A stretch of DNA of 41,298 nt from Anthropogastromicrobium sp052273485 (lineage in GTDB: Bacteria; Bacillota; Clostridia; Lachnospirales; Lachnospiraceae): assembly GCA_052273485.1 (NCBI GenBank), contig DAVZID010000025.1, positions 1 to 41,298 of the forward strand, read 5' to 3'. A program made the position numbers and the translations under genes. The notes below the pieces were generated by a model. That model had not been told where the DNA came from. It saw only the letters and a list, made by a program, of their open reading frames with translations, and did not search any database. Of the stretch, positions 33,532 through 40,987 are shown one piece after another; position 1 is the first letter of the stretch, and each line of letters begins with the position of its first letter.

Positions 33532-34080
33532 ATGAAAAACAACAGCATTAAGACCGTTGTTGCCGTTGGAATCGGTGCAGCACTGTTCTTCGTACTCGGA
33601 CGTTTCGTCGCAATCCCGAGTCCGGTGCCGAACACAAACATCAGCCTTCAGTATGCAGTACTTGCACTGTTAGCTGCAATGTACGGACCAGTGGCAGGTG
33701 GATTGATCGGATTCATCGGTCATGCACTGATTGATCTGTCATGGGGTGGCAGTCCGTGGTGGAGCTGGGTAATCACATCCGCATTTGTTGGCGTTGTGAT
33801 TGGTCTGTTTGCAAAGAAGCTCAATGTACAGGAAGGTGTATTTGATAAGATAAAGACAGCTATCTTCGCAATCGCTAATGTGGTAGCACATGTGATTGGC
33901 TGGGTAGTCGTAGCACCAGTACTTGACATTCTGATCTATGCAGAGCCAGCAAAAAAGGTATTTGCACAGGGTGTATTTGCTGCAATCTCCAATAGTATCA
34001 CAGGAGTGATTGTTGGCGGACTGTTAATTGTGGCATATACAAAGACAATTGCCAAGAAGGGTTCTCTTGATCGGGAATAA
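33532..34080 (+). CDS. ECF transporter substrate-specific (S) component, UPF0397 family
   Basis: This 182-residue membrane protein is the substrate-binding subunit of an energy-coupling factor vitamin-type importer. IKTVVAVGIGAALFFVLGRFVAIPSP at about 5-30 and FIGHALIDLSWGGSPWWSWVI at about 60-82 are hallmarks of the UPF0397 family. Six hydrophobic helices are expected. Start at ATG 33532 after AAAGGAGGAGAGG. The A (34194) and T (35908) components follow, so this is a complete dedicated (group I) ECF system. Substrate is unknown to me; no biosynthetic neighbour helps. Confidence 0.9.
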   Translation: MKNNSIKTVVAVGIGAALFFVLGRFVAIPSPVPNTNISLQYAVLALLAAMYGPVAGGLIGFIGHALIDLSWGGSPWWSWVITSAFVGVVIGLFAKKLNVQEGVFDKIKTAIFAIANVVAHVIGWVVVAPVLDILIYAEPAKKVFAQGVFAAISNSITGVIVGGLLIVAYTKTIAKKGSLDRE

Positions 34081-34088
34081 AATGCTAA

Positions 34089-34154
34089 CAAAGCCTTCTC
34101 ATGTAGCTGATTTTTGTTTCAGCTTGTGAAAAGGCTTTGATTTTGTCTTTTTAC
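34089..34154 (+). terminator. hairpin between S and A genes, terminator or attenuator
   Basis: CAAAGCC (34089-34095) pairs with GGCTTTG (34133-34139), with an inner stem AGCTGA/TCAGCT and partial pairing between, followed by ATTTTGTCTTTTT. Between the S gene and its A and T partners it probably allows partial read-through, so the S subunit is made in excess. Confidence 0.8.
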
Positions 34155-34193
34155 AAGTTGAATTTTAGATAGTTATTTTTATGAGGTATTTAC

Positions 34194-35918
34194 ATGACGA
34201 AAGAAAAGTCCCCTGTTATTTCATTTAATGATTTTTCATTCCAGTATCGGGCACAGAAAAAGCCAACATTGACAGGGATTAATCTGAATATTTATCCGGG
34301 AGAAAAGGTATTGATCGCAGGGCCTTCCGGCAGCGGAAAGAGCACGCTGGCAGGCTGTATCAATGGATTAAACCCATTTTCCAATCCGGGCGAGAGCACG
34401 GGCAGCCTGATCGTGGACGGCGTGGATGCGATGCACAGCAGTATTTTTGAATTATCGGCCCATGTGGGAACCGTTTTGCAGGATCCGGATGGACAATTTA
34501 TCGGCCTGACGGTGGGAGAGGATATCGCCTTTGCGTTGGAAAACAGCTGTACACCTCAGGATAAAATGCATGAGATCACAAAGCATGCGGCAGAACTCGT
34601 TGGCATCGAGCATCATCTGGACTATGCACCGCATGAATTGTCTGGCGGACAAAAGCAGCGAGTCAGTCTTGGTGGTGTTATGGTTGATGATGTTAAGATT
34701 CTTCTTTTTGATGAGCCACTTGCGAACCTCGATCCAGCTGCTGGAAAGCAGGCAATCGAGTTAATTGATGAAATTCAGAAAAAGACGGACACGACTGTTT
34801 TGATTATCGAGCATCGCTTGGAGGATGTGCTCTGGCGAAATGTGGACCGCATTGTGCTAGTTAACGAGGGTACGATTCTGGCTGATATGACGCCAGATGA
34901 GTTGCTTTCAACAAATCTGCTTAGGGATAATGGTATTCGCGAGCCACTCTATATAACTGCCATGCGTTATGCAGGAATTGATATTACAAAAGAAAAAAAA
35001 ACATCTCATGTGGACTTTATTGATTTAGATGAGCATGATAAAGAAAAGCTAAGAAACTGGTTTTTCGCACAGCCATTATCATATAAGGAACCAGAAAAAG
35101 AGACACTTTTGGAGGTGAAAAATCTTAGTTTTGGTTACAATAAGGGCCAGCAGACATTGAAAAATGTCAGTCTTTCTATAAAAAAAGGTGAGATGGTCAG
35201 TATTGTGGGACGAAACGGTGCCGGAAAATCAACCTTTTCTAAGCTGGTATGTGGTTTTGAGGATCCTAATCAGGGAGAGATATTTTTTGAAGGACAAGAT
35301 CTTTTGAAGGAAAATATTAGAAGCCGTGCTAAGAAGATCGGCTATGTCATGCAAAATCCTAATCAGATGATTTCTAAAACAATGATTTACGATGAAGTAG
35401 CGCTTGCGCTTCAAAAGTCTGGAAAATCTGAGGAGGAAATTCGCAGGAAGGTCGAAAATACTTTAAAGGTTTGTGGTTTATATCCGTTTCGTAACTGGCC
35501 AATTTCGGCACTTAGTTTTGGACAGAAAAAGCGTGTGACTATTGCAAGCGTTCTAGTACAGGATCCGAAGCTTATTATTCTTGATGAGCCAACGGCAGGA
35601 CAGGATTTTAAGCATTACACGGAAATTATGGAATTTTTGCGTGGATTAAATGAGCAAGGCGTTACTGTTATCATGATTACACATGATATGCATCTGATGT
35701 TAGAGTACACACCAAGAGCGCTTGTATTTTCCAATGGACAGCTGATTGCCGATTGCAGAGCATCACAGGTACTGTGTGATCCATCACTTGTAGCGCGTGC
35801 CGCATTAAAGGAAACGAGCCTTTTTACGCTGGCAAATCGCTGTGAAATCACGCCGCCGGAAAGCTTTGTAGAGCGATTTATTCATGAAGACAGGGAGGTT
35901 CGCAGCCATGGCCGCTAA
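34194..35918 (+). CDS. ECF transporter ATPase with two ABC domains (YkoD-like)
   Basis: This 574-residue fused ATPase couples ATP hydrolysis to the ECF transporter. ABC domain 1: Walker A GPSGSGKST (about 43-51), signature LSGGQKQRV (about 146), Walker B ILLFDEP. A spacer at about 235-300 lies where YkoD-like proteins have their inter-domain region. ABC domain 2: Walker A GRNGAGKST (about 341-349), signature variant LSFGQKKRV (about 440; Phe replaces the first Gly), Walker B IILDEP. Separate ECF systems use two genes (EcfA1/A2); here they are one chain. ATG 34194 follows a weak TGAGG. The stop overlaps the T gene by 11 bp. A weak promoter (TTGAAT-16-TATGAG near 34158) may add expression. Confidence 0.92.
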   Translation: MTKEKSPVISFNDFSFQYRAQKKPTLTGINLNIYPGEKVLIAGPSGSGKSTLAGCINGLNPFSNPGESTGSLIVDGVDAMHSSIFELSAHVGTVLQDPDGQFIGLTVGEDIAFALENSCTPQDKMHEITKHAAELVGIEHHLDYAPHELSGGQKQRVSLGGVMVDDVKILLFDEPLANLDPAAGKQAIELIDEIQKKTDTTVLIIEHRLEDVLWRNVDRIVLVNEGTILADMTPDELLSTNLLRDNGIREPLYITAMRYAGIDITKEKKTSHVDFIDLDEHDKEKLRNWFFAQPLSYKEPEKETLLEVKNLSFGYNKGQQTLKNVSLSIKKGEMVSIVGRNGAGKSTFSKLVCGFEDPNQGEIFFEGQDLLKENIRSRAKKIGYVMQNPNQMISKTMIYDEVALALQKSGKSEEEIRRKVENTLKVCGLYPFRNWPISALSFGQKKRVTIASVLVQDPKLIILDEPTAGQDFKHYTEIMEFLRGLNEQGVTVIMITHDMHLMLEYTPRALVFSNGQLIADCRASQVLCDPSLVARAALKETSLFTLANRCEITPPESFVERFIHEDREVRSHGR

Positions 35919-36741
35919 GACGGTATTAAATTATCTGGAACGCGACAGCGTGATTCATAAAATGACGGGAACGACTAAGCTGGCGTTTTTCCTACTTTTT
36001 ACCTTTGCCAGCATGATTACATACAATACCTGGGTGCTGCTTGGATTGTTTGCCGTAAGCCTTGCTGCCTTTAAATTAAGTCATATTAAGTACCGCGAAG
36101 TACGCTTTATGATGATCTTTATGCTGGTATTTCTGGTGTTGAACAATGTGTTTATCTTTTTATTCGACCCAAATCAAGGAACAACGCTTTATGGCACGAA
36201 GCATGTGCTGTTTCATCTGTTTTGGCGCTATGATGTGACAGCAGAGCAGTTATTTTATATGCTGAACATCTCACTGAAATATTTTGTAGCGCTGCCAGTT
36301 GCAATTCTGTTTATCTCAGCAACCAACCCGAGTGAGTTCGCCGCCAGCTTAAACAGCATTGGAATTTCCTACAAGGTGGGCTATTCGGTTGCGATCGCGC
36401 TTCGCTACATCCCGGATATCCAGAGAGATTATCATAGCATCAGTCAGGCGCAGCAGGCAAGAGGTGTGGAGCTTGGCAAAAATGAGCATTTCTTTGCTCG
36501 ACTCAAAAATTCGGTAAACATTTTGCTGCCACTGATTTTAACAAGCTTAAATCGAATCGACACGATCTCCAATGCGATGGAACTGCGTGGATTTGGCAAG
36601 AACAAGAAGCGCACCTGGTATACAAAAAGGCCATTCGCCCGCAGAGATTTTATTGCAATCGCAATTGGTGTGGTGCTGCTTGCTATCAGCGTATTTGTAA
36701 CAATCCGGTTTGGAAGGTTTTATAACCCATTCGTAGGGTGA
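35908..36741 (+). CDS. ECF transporter transmembrane (T) component
   Basis: This 277-residue membrane protein couples the S subunit to the ATPases. Helices are seen near residues 20-50, 62-85, 110-135 and 245-267. The coupling motifs of the CbiQ/EcfT family are present as ARGVE near 185 and MELRGFG near 222. The start at 35908 follows GGGAGG; an in-frame ATG at 35884 lacks a ribosome site. The stop codon TGA (36739-36741) lies inside the left end of a palindromic element, so the element may have supplied the gene's end. Confidence 0.9.
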   Translation: MAAKTVLNYLERDSVIHKMTGTTKLAFFLLFTFASMITYNTWVLLGLFAVSLAAFKLSHIKYREVRFMMIFMLVFLVLNNVFIFLFDPNQGTTLYGTKHVLFHLFWRYDVTAEQLFYMLNISLKYFVALPVAILFISATNPSEFAASLNSIGISYKVGYSVAIALRYIPDIQRDYHSISQAQQARGVELGKNEHFFARLKNSVNILLPLILTSLNRIDTISNAMELRGFGKNKKRTWYTKRPFARRDFIAIAIGVVLLAISVFVTIRFGRFYNPFVG

Positions 36742-36885
36742 ACTACTCCGTTATTGAATGGCTGAGGATTGCCTGTGCTATGCGTATTGTATAGCGCGGA
36801 CTAATTTTCAAAGGGGCGATCATTGAATGATCGGTATCCAAAGGAAGCTTTGGATGCTCGGCCATTCAATGACCGAGTAGGTCAC
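36738..36885. mobile_element. 148-bp MITE-like element with 25-bp terminal inverted repeats
   Basis: Bases 36738-36762 are the inverted complement of 36861-36885 at 22 of 25 positions; both ends begin GTGA-CTACTC. The inside is nearly all hairpins: GTGCTAT/ATAGCGC (36775-36797), CGATCATT-G-AATGATCG (36817-36833), ATCCAAAG-GAAG-CTTTGGAT (36836-36855) and CTCGGCCATT...GACCGAG (36857-36877). The ATTGAATG core occurs three times. It encodes nothing. The left end overlaps the ecfT stop codon. The right end meets a transposase fragment. Confidence 0.7.
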
Positions 36886-37122
36886 AGGGATAAACGTCTT
36901 TTGAAATTCGATTTCCTCAAAGAGGGACTTGTAGATGGTAACAGAATCAAAGGCTGCATCTCCAAGAAAAGTCTTGGGTTCGATAAGTGGATGTTTCTGG
37001 AAAAAATCAATCAAAACCGGAAGCAGTGCCTTTGAATCGGCAAGAGATTTATCTTCATCAGGTGAATCGGATTTCTTCTCAACAACGATATCAGGATGGG
37101 CGTTTCGCAAACGCCTATTGTA
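36883..37122 (-). pseudogene. fragment of a DDE transposase
   Basis: About 80 codons on the minus strand read NYNRRLRNAHPDIVVEKKSD, then DEDKSLADSKALLPVLIDFF and PKTFLGDAAFDS, ending in FQKTFIPV. They resemble the central to late part of an IS1182/IS4-type DDE transposase, with the acidic residue in GDAAFDS a likely catalytic Asp. Both ends of the protein are missing. The fragment runs into the right repeat of the palindromic element, so one may have truncated the other. It is dead. Confidence 0.7.
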
Positions 37123-37149
37123 ATTTGTACATGAAAAGGAGAACAATAA

Positions 37150-37692
37150 ATGGAAGCAATCGAATGCATCAAAACAAGAAGAAGTGTAAGAAGATTTGAA
37201 GATCGCCCGGTAGAGCGCGAGACGATTCAAAAAATCGTAAATGCTGCAATTTGGGCACCATCATGGAAAAATTCTCAGACCCCGCGCTATACTGTGGTAG
37301 ACAGCAGAGAACGCATTGATGATATCGCAGAGAATGGCTGCTGTGGCTTTGCCTTTAACACAAAGACACTTAAGCAGACACCAGTATTAGTTGTGGTATC
37401 ATATGTAAAGGGCATTTGTGGATTTGAGAAGGATGGCTCCTATAGCACCGATAAAAAGGAAAGCTGGCAGATGTTTGACGCAGGAGTAGCAGCTCAGACC
37501 TTCGCACTTGCTGCCCATGCACAGGGCATTGGAACGGTAATGATGGGAATTTATGATGCAGCTTATGTTCAGGAAAAGCTTGGCATCCCTCAGAACGAAG
37601 AAGTTGCTGTGTTACTTGCTGTTGGATATGAAAAATTCACACCAGATGCACCGACAAGAAAGACGGCAGAGGAAGTGCTTCGCTTTGTGTAA
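37150..37692 (+). CDS. nitroreductase-family flavoprotein
   Basis: This 180-residue FMN-dependent oxidoreductase uses NAD(P)H to reduce nitro groups, quinones or related compounds. The FMN-binding CIKTRRSVRRFEDRPV (about residues 5-20) and APSWKNSQTPRY (about 37-48) are family marks, with GIGTVMMG near 124-131 and an acidic C-terminal arm. Small single-domain size fits. The ATG follows AAAAGGAG. The promoter would lie within or beside the transposase fragment; I see none clearly. A terminator shared with the convergent gene follows. Physiological substrate is unknown. Confidence 0.9.
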   Translation: MEAIECIKTRRSVRRFEDRPVERETIQKIVNAAIWAPSWKNSQTPRYTVVDSRERIDDIAENGCCGFAFNTKTLKQTPVLVVVSYVKGICGFEKDGSYSTDKKESWQMFDAGVAAQTFALAAHAQGIGTVMMGIYDAAYVQEKLGIPQNEEVAVLLAVGYEKFTPDAPTRKTAEEVLRFV

Positions 37693-37760
37693 ACGATTTC
37701 AAGTAACGCGGTATTTTGCATCGGATGAGGATTGATGTTTGAAGTGTCATTTTGAAAAAG

Positions 37761-37815
37761 AAAAAGATTCAACGACCTTTACTCAAATAAACAGTAGGCC
37801 GCTGAATCTTTTTTT
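37761..37815. terminator. bidirectional terminator
   Basis: AAAAAGATTCA (37761-37771) pairs with TGAATCTTTTT (37803-37813). T follows on the plus strand and the A-run upstream serves as a T-run on the minus strand. The loop is long (about 31 bases). It ends both the nitroreductase gene and the convergent small gene. Confidence 0.75.
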
Positions 37816-38044
37816 ACTTTACCATCTGGCGAACGTCATCAAACAGTTGCATGTCATTTGCAGTCAGCTTAACATTTGTTGCATATTTGCGTCCGTCGGC
37901 TGTTGTAATGGTAATTTCTGCAATGGTGCCTTCCTGGATTACATTATTATCCGAAACAGCACGTAAGAAAAGTGGGAACTTCGGGTGGGCTGCTGCAAAG
38001 CGGTCCCATGAAGCTTTTAACTGAAATAGTTTGGCTGGGTTCAT
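37814..38044 (-). CDS. small protein of unknown function, 76 residues
   Basis: The protein begins MNPAKLFQLKASWDRFAAAHPKFP in outline, an amphipathic helical part, and continues with a beta-like part (EGTIAEITITTADGRKYATN) before a short helix. I do not recognise a named family. No signal peptide or membrane segment. AGAAAGGA lies 7 bases before the ATG on the minus strand; a longer in-frame start at 38134 lacks a ribosome site. It is downstream of the cotJC fragment in the same direction (144-bp gap), so a role in sporulation is possible but unproven. Confidence 0.75.
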   Translation of the reverse strand: MNPAKLFQLKASWDRFAAAHPKFPLFLRAVSDNNVIQEGTIAEITITTADGRKYATNVKLTANDMQLFDDVRQMVK

Positions 38045-38188
38045 TGAAAAATCCTTTCTATCTTTTTGTACGTTATCGTTACATTTTCGTATTATGAAAT
38101 GCTGCATGATTGATATAGATGCTGCAGCATTCATCGTGACACAGAAAGAATTTTATCATATGAATGGTGATATCGTCAAGGCTGCAAT

Positions 38189-38602
38189 TTAGCAGCGCTT
38201 TGGCTCATCAAAGGCTGGATTATAAGCATAAACATTTTTCGGAAGATCATCCTGAACATGAACAAGTGCTTCTCCGAAACGCTGGAAGTGAACGATTTCA
38301 CGCTGACGCAGGAATCGAATCGGATCACAAATTTCAGGATCATGAATCAATCGTAAAATGTTGTCGTAGGTGGAGCGCGCTTTTTGCTCCGCAGCGAGGT
38401 CTTCCGTCAGATCGGTGATGGGGTCACCCTTGACTTGGAAAACACAGGCATTGAATGGAATACCACCTGCCGCCTGTGGCCAGATGCCCAGCGTGTGATC
38501 AACATAATATTTATCAAAACCGGAGGCCTTAATTTCTTCAACCGAAAGATTTTTTGTCAGCTGATAGATAATCGCACAAACAATTTCAATATGGGCAAGT
38601 TC
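38189..38602 (-). pseudogene. cotJC: 3' part of cotJC (manganese-catalase-like spore coat protein), interrupted
   Basis: 137 codons in one clean frame read ELAHIEIVCAIIYQLTKNLS through GDPITDLTEDLAAEQKARSTYDNIL and REIVHFQRFGEAL to NPAFDEPKRC and a stop. This is the CotJC/manganese catalase family, a coat-associated protein made in the mother cell. Metal-ligand Glu and His residues are retained (ELAHIE, EDLAAEQKAR, EIVHFQ). The first roughly 60 codons are missing: the match starts at Glu-Leu-Ala-His, where a complete gene would read Gly-Thr-Glu-Glu-Leu-Ala-His. Upstream of that the frame hits, after three codons, the TGA that ends the serine recombinase. No frameshift or stop has accumulated. 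It is therefore either a fresh disruption or a gene rebuilt by excision of the element. Confidence 0.85.
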
Positions 38603-38611
38603 ATATAAGCG
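38597..38611 (-). other. junction of cotJC with the recombinase-bearing element (putative att site)
   Basis: The homology to CotJC begins at the GAA codon 38600-38602, and the recombinase stop codon occupies 38612-38614. The crossover should fall in these few bases; AAGTTC(ATATAAGCG) on the plus strand is the candidate core region. The partner site lies outside the window, so the exact core cannot be set. Confidence 0.55.
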
Positions 38612-40213
38612 TCAATTATTGAAATAAAAAGGTGAAGAAAAAAGACGAGGATAGATCACAAGAGAGAAGTTGTCAAAAGGACCGCCTTTCGGACTTTTCT
38701 TGTGTTTCTCATACTCGATATGATCAATGACCTCTTTCAAGGCTGTATTGCGATCAGAGGGCGTACTAAGCGTCCAGTAGGTCTCAACCAGATGGCGCAT
38801 CTTCGGAATCATCTCAACCTGCTCCTGATCTGCCTGTTTTTGCTTTGATTCCTGGTCTTGCAGATTTTTGAGTGTATGCTGCAGATCAGAGATCTTTTTC
38901 TTCACCGAGGAAGAACGTTCCAGAAAGACATCATCTGCATAGACACCGCGCTCGTAAGCCGTGTAGATGCGGTCAAGCTGTGTGGCAGAGGCATCCAATT
39001 CTTTTTGGATTCTGTTAATGGATGTTTGCAAAGAGCCATCGTGCTTAGGCTTTTTCACAGACTTGGAGTTTTGATCAGCGTACATGCGAATTGCATCGAT
39101 AATTCGCGCTTCAAGGACATCATAGAAGCAGCCAATGTTACAGCATTCGTGGTTGCCGCACAGCATGGTGTCCTTGGGGCTTCTGGCGCTGGCCTTTCGG
39201 TAAAAGAGATTGCGTCCACAGTCCTTACATCTGATAAGCCCGGTTAGGGCATTGCTACAGTCTGCAACATAGTGCGTGTGTGAATGTGGGCTACCGTGAC
39301 GTCTGCGCTGAGCGGCAAAATACAGATCTTCTGTGATCAGCGGCTCATGGCGTCCATCAAAGACATTTGCCGATGACTGCCTGTGATCACGAAAGCGAAG
39401 CGTTCCATCTTCTTGTAGACAATCAATCGTTTTATTCTTTCCCCATGTGATTTTTCCAATGTACACTGGATTCCTTAAGAGATCGGATACAGTATTATGG
39501 CTCCAAACACTGGTGAGTCGTGGCGCATATCCTTCGGCAGTGAGCTGATTTGCAATCGCAGCCATACCAGCCATAGTACGGCTGCCGCTTGGCTGAGGAA
39601 TACCGTTCACATACCAGTCATAGATCTTCCAGATCACTTCGGCTTCTTCCGGATCAGGAACAAGCTGGAAACCACTTTCTCCAGAGAGCTTTTCTCTTTT
39701 GTATCCATAAGGTGTTTTGTTTCCGCAAAATTTGCCTTCCTTTGAAGCAGCCACACGGCCACGCTGCATACGGCGCTTGATCGTTTTGTATTCGCGGCGG
39801 CTCATGAAAAGTCCAAATTCAAAATATTCCTCATCGTATTCATCGTTTGGGTCATAGATTTTAATTGGTGTGATGATCATCGCACCAGAGTCCTGAAAAG
39901 CTCGCGCAACGATGCCTTGATCAATCGTGTCACCACGGGCCAATCGCTCAATCTCAACAACCAGTACGCCATCCCAGCGGCCGTCAGCAAGCTCGGATAA
40001 GAGTTGCTGCATCATCGGTCTGGCTGAAATGCTGTCACCTGATCGAACTTCGCGGTAGATCTCAGAGACAATGATCTTGTTTCGCTTGGCAGTATCGCGC
40101 AGCAGTAGTTCATGCCGCGCGAGTACGTCTTCATTGGATGCAACACTGTATTCATCGTCCTTTCGGGACTTACGCAGATACATTACATATCTGCCGGTTC
40201 TGTTTAGTTCCAT
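38612..40213 (-). CDS. large serine recombinase (integrase/excisionase of a mobile element)
   Basis: This 533-residue site-specific recombinase has an N-terminal resolvase domain with nucleophile Ser16 (YLRKSRKDDEY), VEIERLARGD near 90 and the long helix RRMQRGR. A recombinase domain follows (about 170-290; TPYGYKRE and SDLLRNPVYIGKI). Then comes a zinc-ribbon region (CKDC about 355, CGNHEC about 378) and a coiled coil near 400-465. This is the layout of phage, ICE and skin-type recombinases that insert and excise DNA at short att sites. The start at 40213 follows GGAGG; the frame extends upstream without a ribosome site. The stop lies 10 bp from the broken cotJC, in the same frame and strand. 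Such genes usually sit at the edge of the element they move. Confidence 0.93.
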   Translation of the reverse strand: MELNRTGRYVMYLRKSRKDDEYSVASNEDVLARHELLLRDTAKRNKIIVSEIYREVRSGDSISARPMMQQLLSELADGRWDGVLVVEIERLARGDTIDQGIVARAFQDSGAMIITPIKIYDPNDEYDEEYFEFGLFMSRREYKTIKRRMQRGRVAASKEGKFCGNKTPYGYKREKLSGESGFQLVPDPEEAEVIWKIYDWYVNGIPQPSGSRTMAGMAAIANQLTAEGYAPRLTSVWSHNTVSDLLRNPVYIGKITWGKNKTIDCLQEDGTLRFRDHRQSSANVFDGRHEPLITEDLYFAAQRRRHGSPHSHTHYVADCSNALTGLIRCKDCGRNLFYRKASARSPKDTMLCGNHECCNIGCFYDVLEARIIDAIRMYADQNSKSVKKPKHDGSLQTSINRIQKELDASATQLDRIYTAYERGVYADDVFLERSSSVKKKISDLQHTLKNLQDQESKQKQADQEQVEMIPKMRHLVETYWTLSTPSDRNTALKEVIDHIEYEKHKKSPKGGPFDNFSLVIYPRLFSSPFYFNN

Positions 40214-40284
40214 AAGAGCCTCCTTAAACATTTTCTGATGGAATGAGGACCACTTTTTGATAATCAATAATAGATATTCGGATC

Positions 40285-40334
40285 GAAGCTCCCTCCTCTA
40301 AGCGCGTGTAGCGCGAAGGTGGGGAGTAGTTCAC
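40285..40334 (-). mobile_element. solitary IS200/IS605-like terminal hairpin
   Basis: Read on the minus strand it is GTGAACTACTCCCC, an imperfect stem with an inner GCGC-TACAC-GCGC hairpin, then GAGGGAGCTTC. GAACTACTCCC...GGGAGCTTC framing a stem is the pattern I associate with the right end of IS200/IS605 elements after tnpB, where the guide RNA scaffold also lies. No tnpA or tnpB is present in the window, so this would be a remnant or non-autonomous copy. It sits in the promoter region of the recombinase. Confidence 0.6.
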
Positions 40335-40343
40335 AGTAAACTG

Positions 40344-40739
40344 TTAACCAATTTGAAATTTTTGCAATAATGCCTCTTGAAGCACCTGCGAAAAATTCAA
40401 TCCCATTGTGAGCGCTTGTTCATTCATCCATTCAGGGATGCTTAATGTTTTCTTGACGGCTCTTGAGTTATGCTTTTTCTGATACTCTAACATATCAAAT
40501 TCAATAATTGCAATAGTGCCATCGTCAGCGGTGAGATTTGTAACAGATGAAGCAGTTGGAATTTCCTGACCTTCTTCTTTTCGACTTGTAATAGCAAGGC
40601 CGAGTGCTTCTGTTGCCATTTCGTATACGGAAGCTATATCATCTCCATCAGTAAAACATTCCGGGAAATCTGGAAATGATACCCAAAATCCACCTTCTTC
40701 AGCCTGATGAAAAATAGCTGGATAAAATAATTTGTTCAT
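40344..40739 (-). CDS. hicB: HicB-family antitoxin
   Basis: This 131-residue antitoxin has the N-terminal HicB fold (YPAIFHQAEEGGFWVSFPDFPECFTDGDD, about residues 6-34) that covers the toxin. The C-terminal half (about 93-128; KKTLSIPEWMNEQALTMGLNFSQVLQEALLQKF) looks like a ribbon-helix-helix DNA-binding domain. It lies 28 bp after hicA, with AGGAGGTTTC before the ATG. The pair is transcribed leftwards from a consensus promoter whose spacer is palindromic; RHH-type HicB proteins usually repress such sites. Being between the recombinase and the window end, it is probably cargo of the mobile element. Confidence 0.92.
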   Translation of the reverse strand: MNKLFYPAIFHQAEEGGFWVSFPDFPECFTDGDDIASVYEMATEALGLAITSRKEEGQEIPTASSVTNLTADDGTIAIIEFDMLEYQKKHNSRAVKKTLSIPEWMNEQALTMGLNFSQVLQEALLQKFQIG

Positions 40740-40767
40740 AGAAACCTCCTTTTTTGAGAAGCGGGGC

Positions 40768-40956
40768 TTACTTCAGCCCTGCTTCTTTTAATATAGCTTG
40801 CTCCATACCTTTTTTTAGAGCTTTTGCGTGATAAGGAACGATTACTTGTTTCCCTGTCTCTTGGTTTTTCATTTTTATATGAGAACCATTCTGGCTAACT
40901 TTTTCAAAACCGTTTTGACCGAGAAGCTTAATCATTTCCCGTGAAGTCATTGGCAT
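40768..40956 (-). CDS. hicA: HicA-family mRNA interferase toxin
   Basis: This 62-residue toxin has the small dsRBD-like HicA fold: MTSREMIKLLGQNGFEKVSQNGSHIKM with catalytic-type His26 in the Gly-Ser-His motif, then VIVPYHAKALKKGM. HicA cleaves mRNA when free of HicB. It is first in the operon. ATG 40956 is 9-10 bases after AAGGAG; a second ATG at 40950 is too far. The length is normal. Likely a stability or defence module of the element inserted in cotJC. Confidence 0.92.
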   Translation of the reverse strand: MPMTSREMIKLLGQNGFEKVSQNGSHIKMKNQETGKQVIVPYHAKALKKGMEQAILKEAGLK

Positions 40957-40987
40957 CGGTTGTATCTCCTTTCCTTATCCTATGTCT

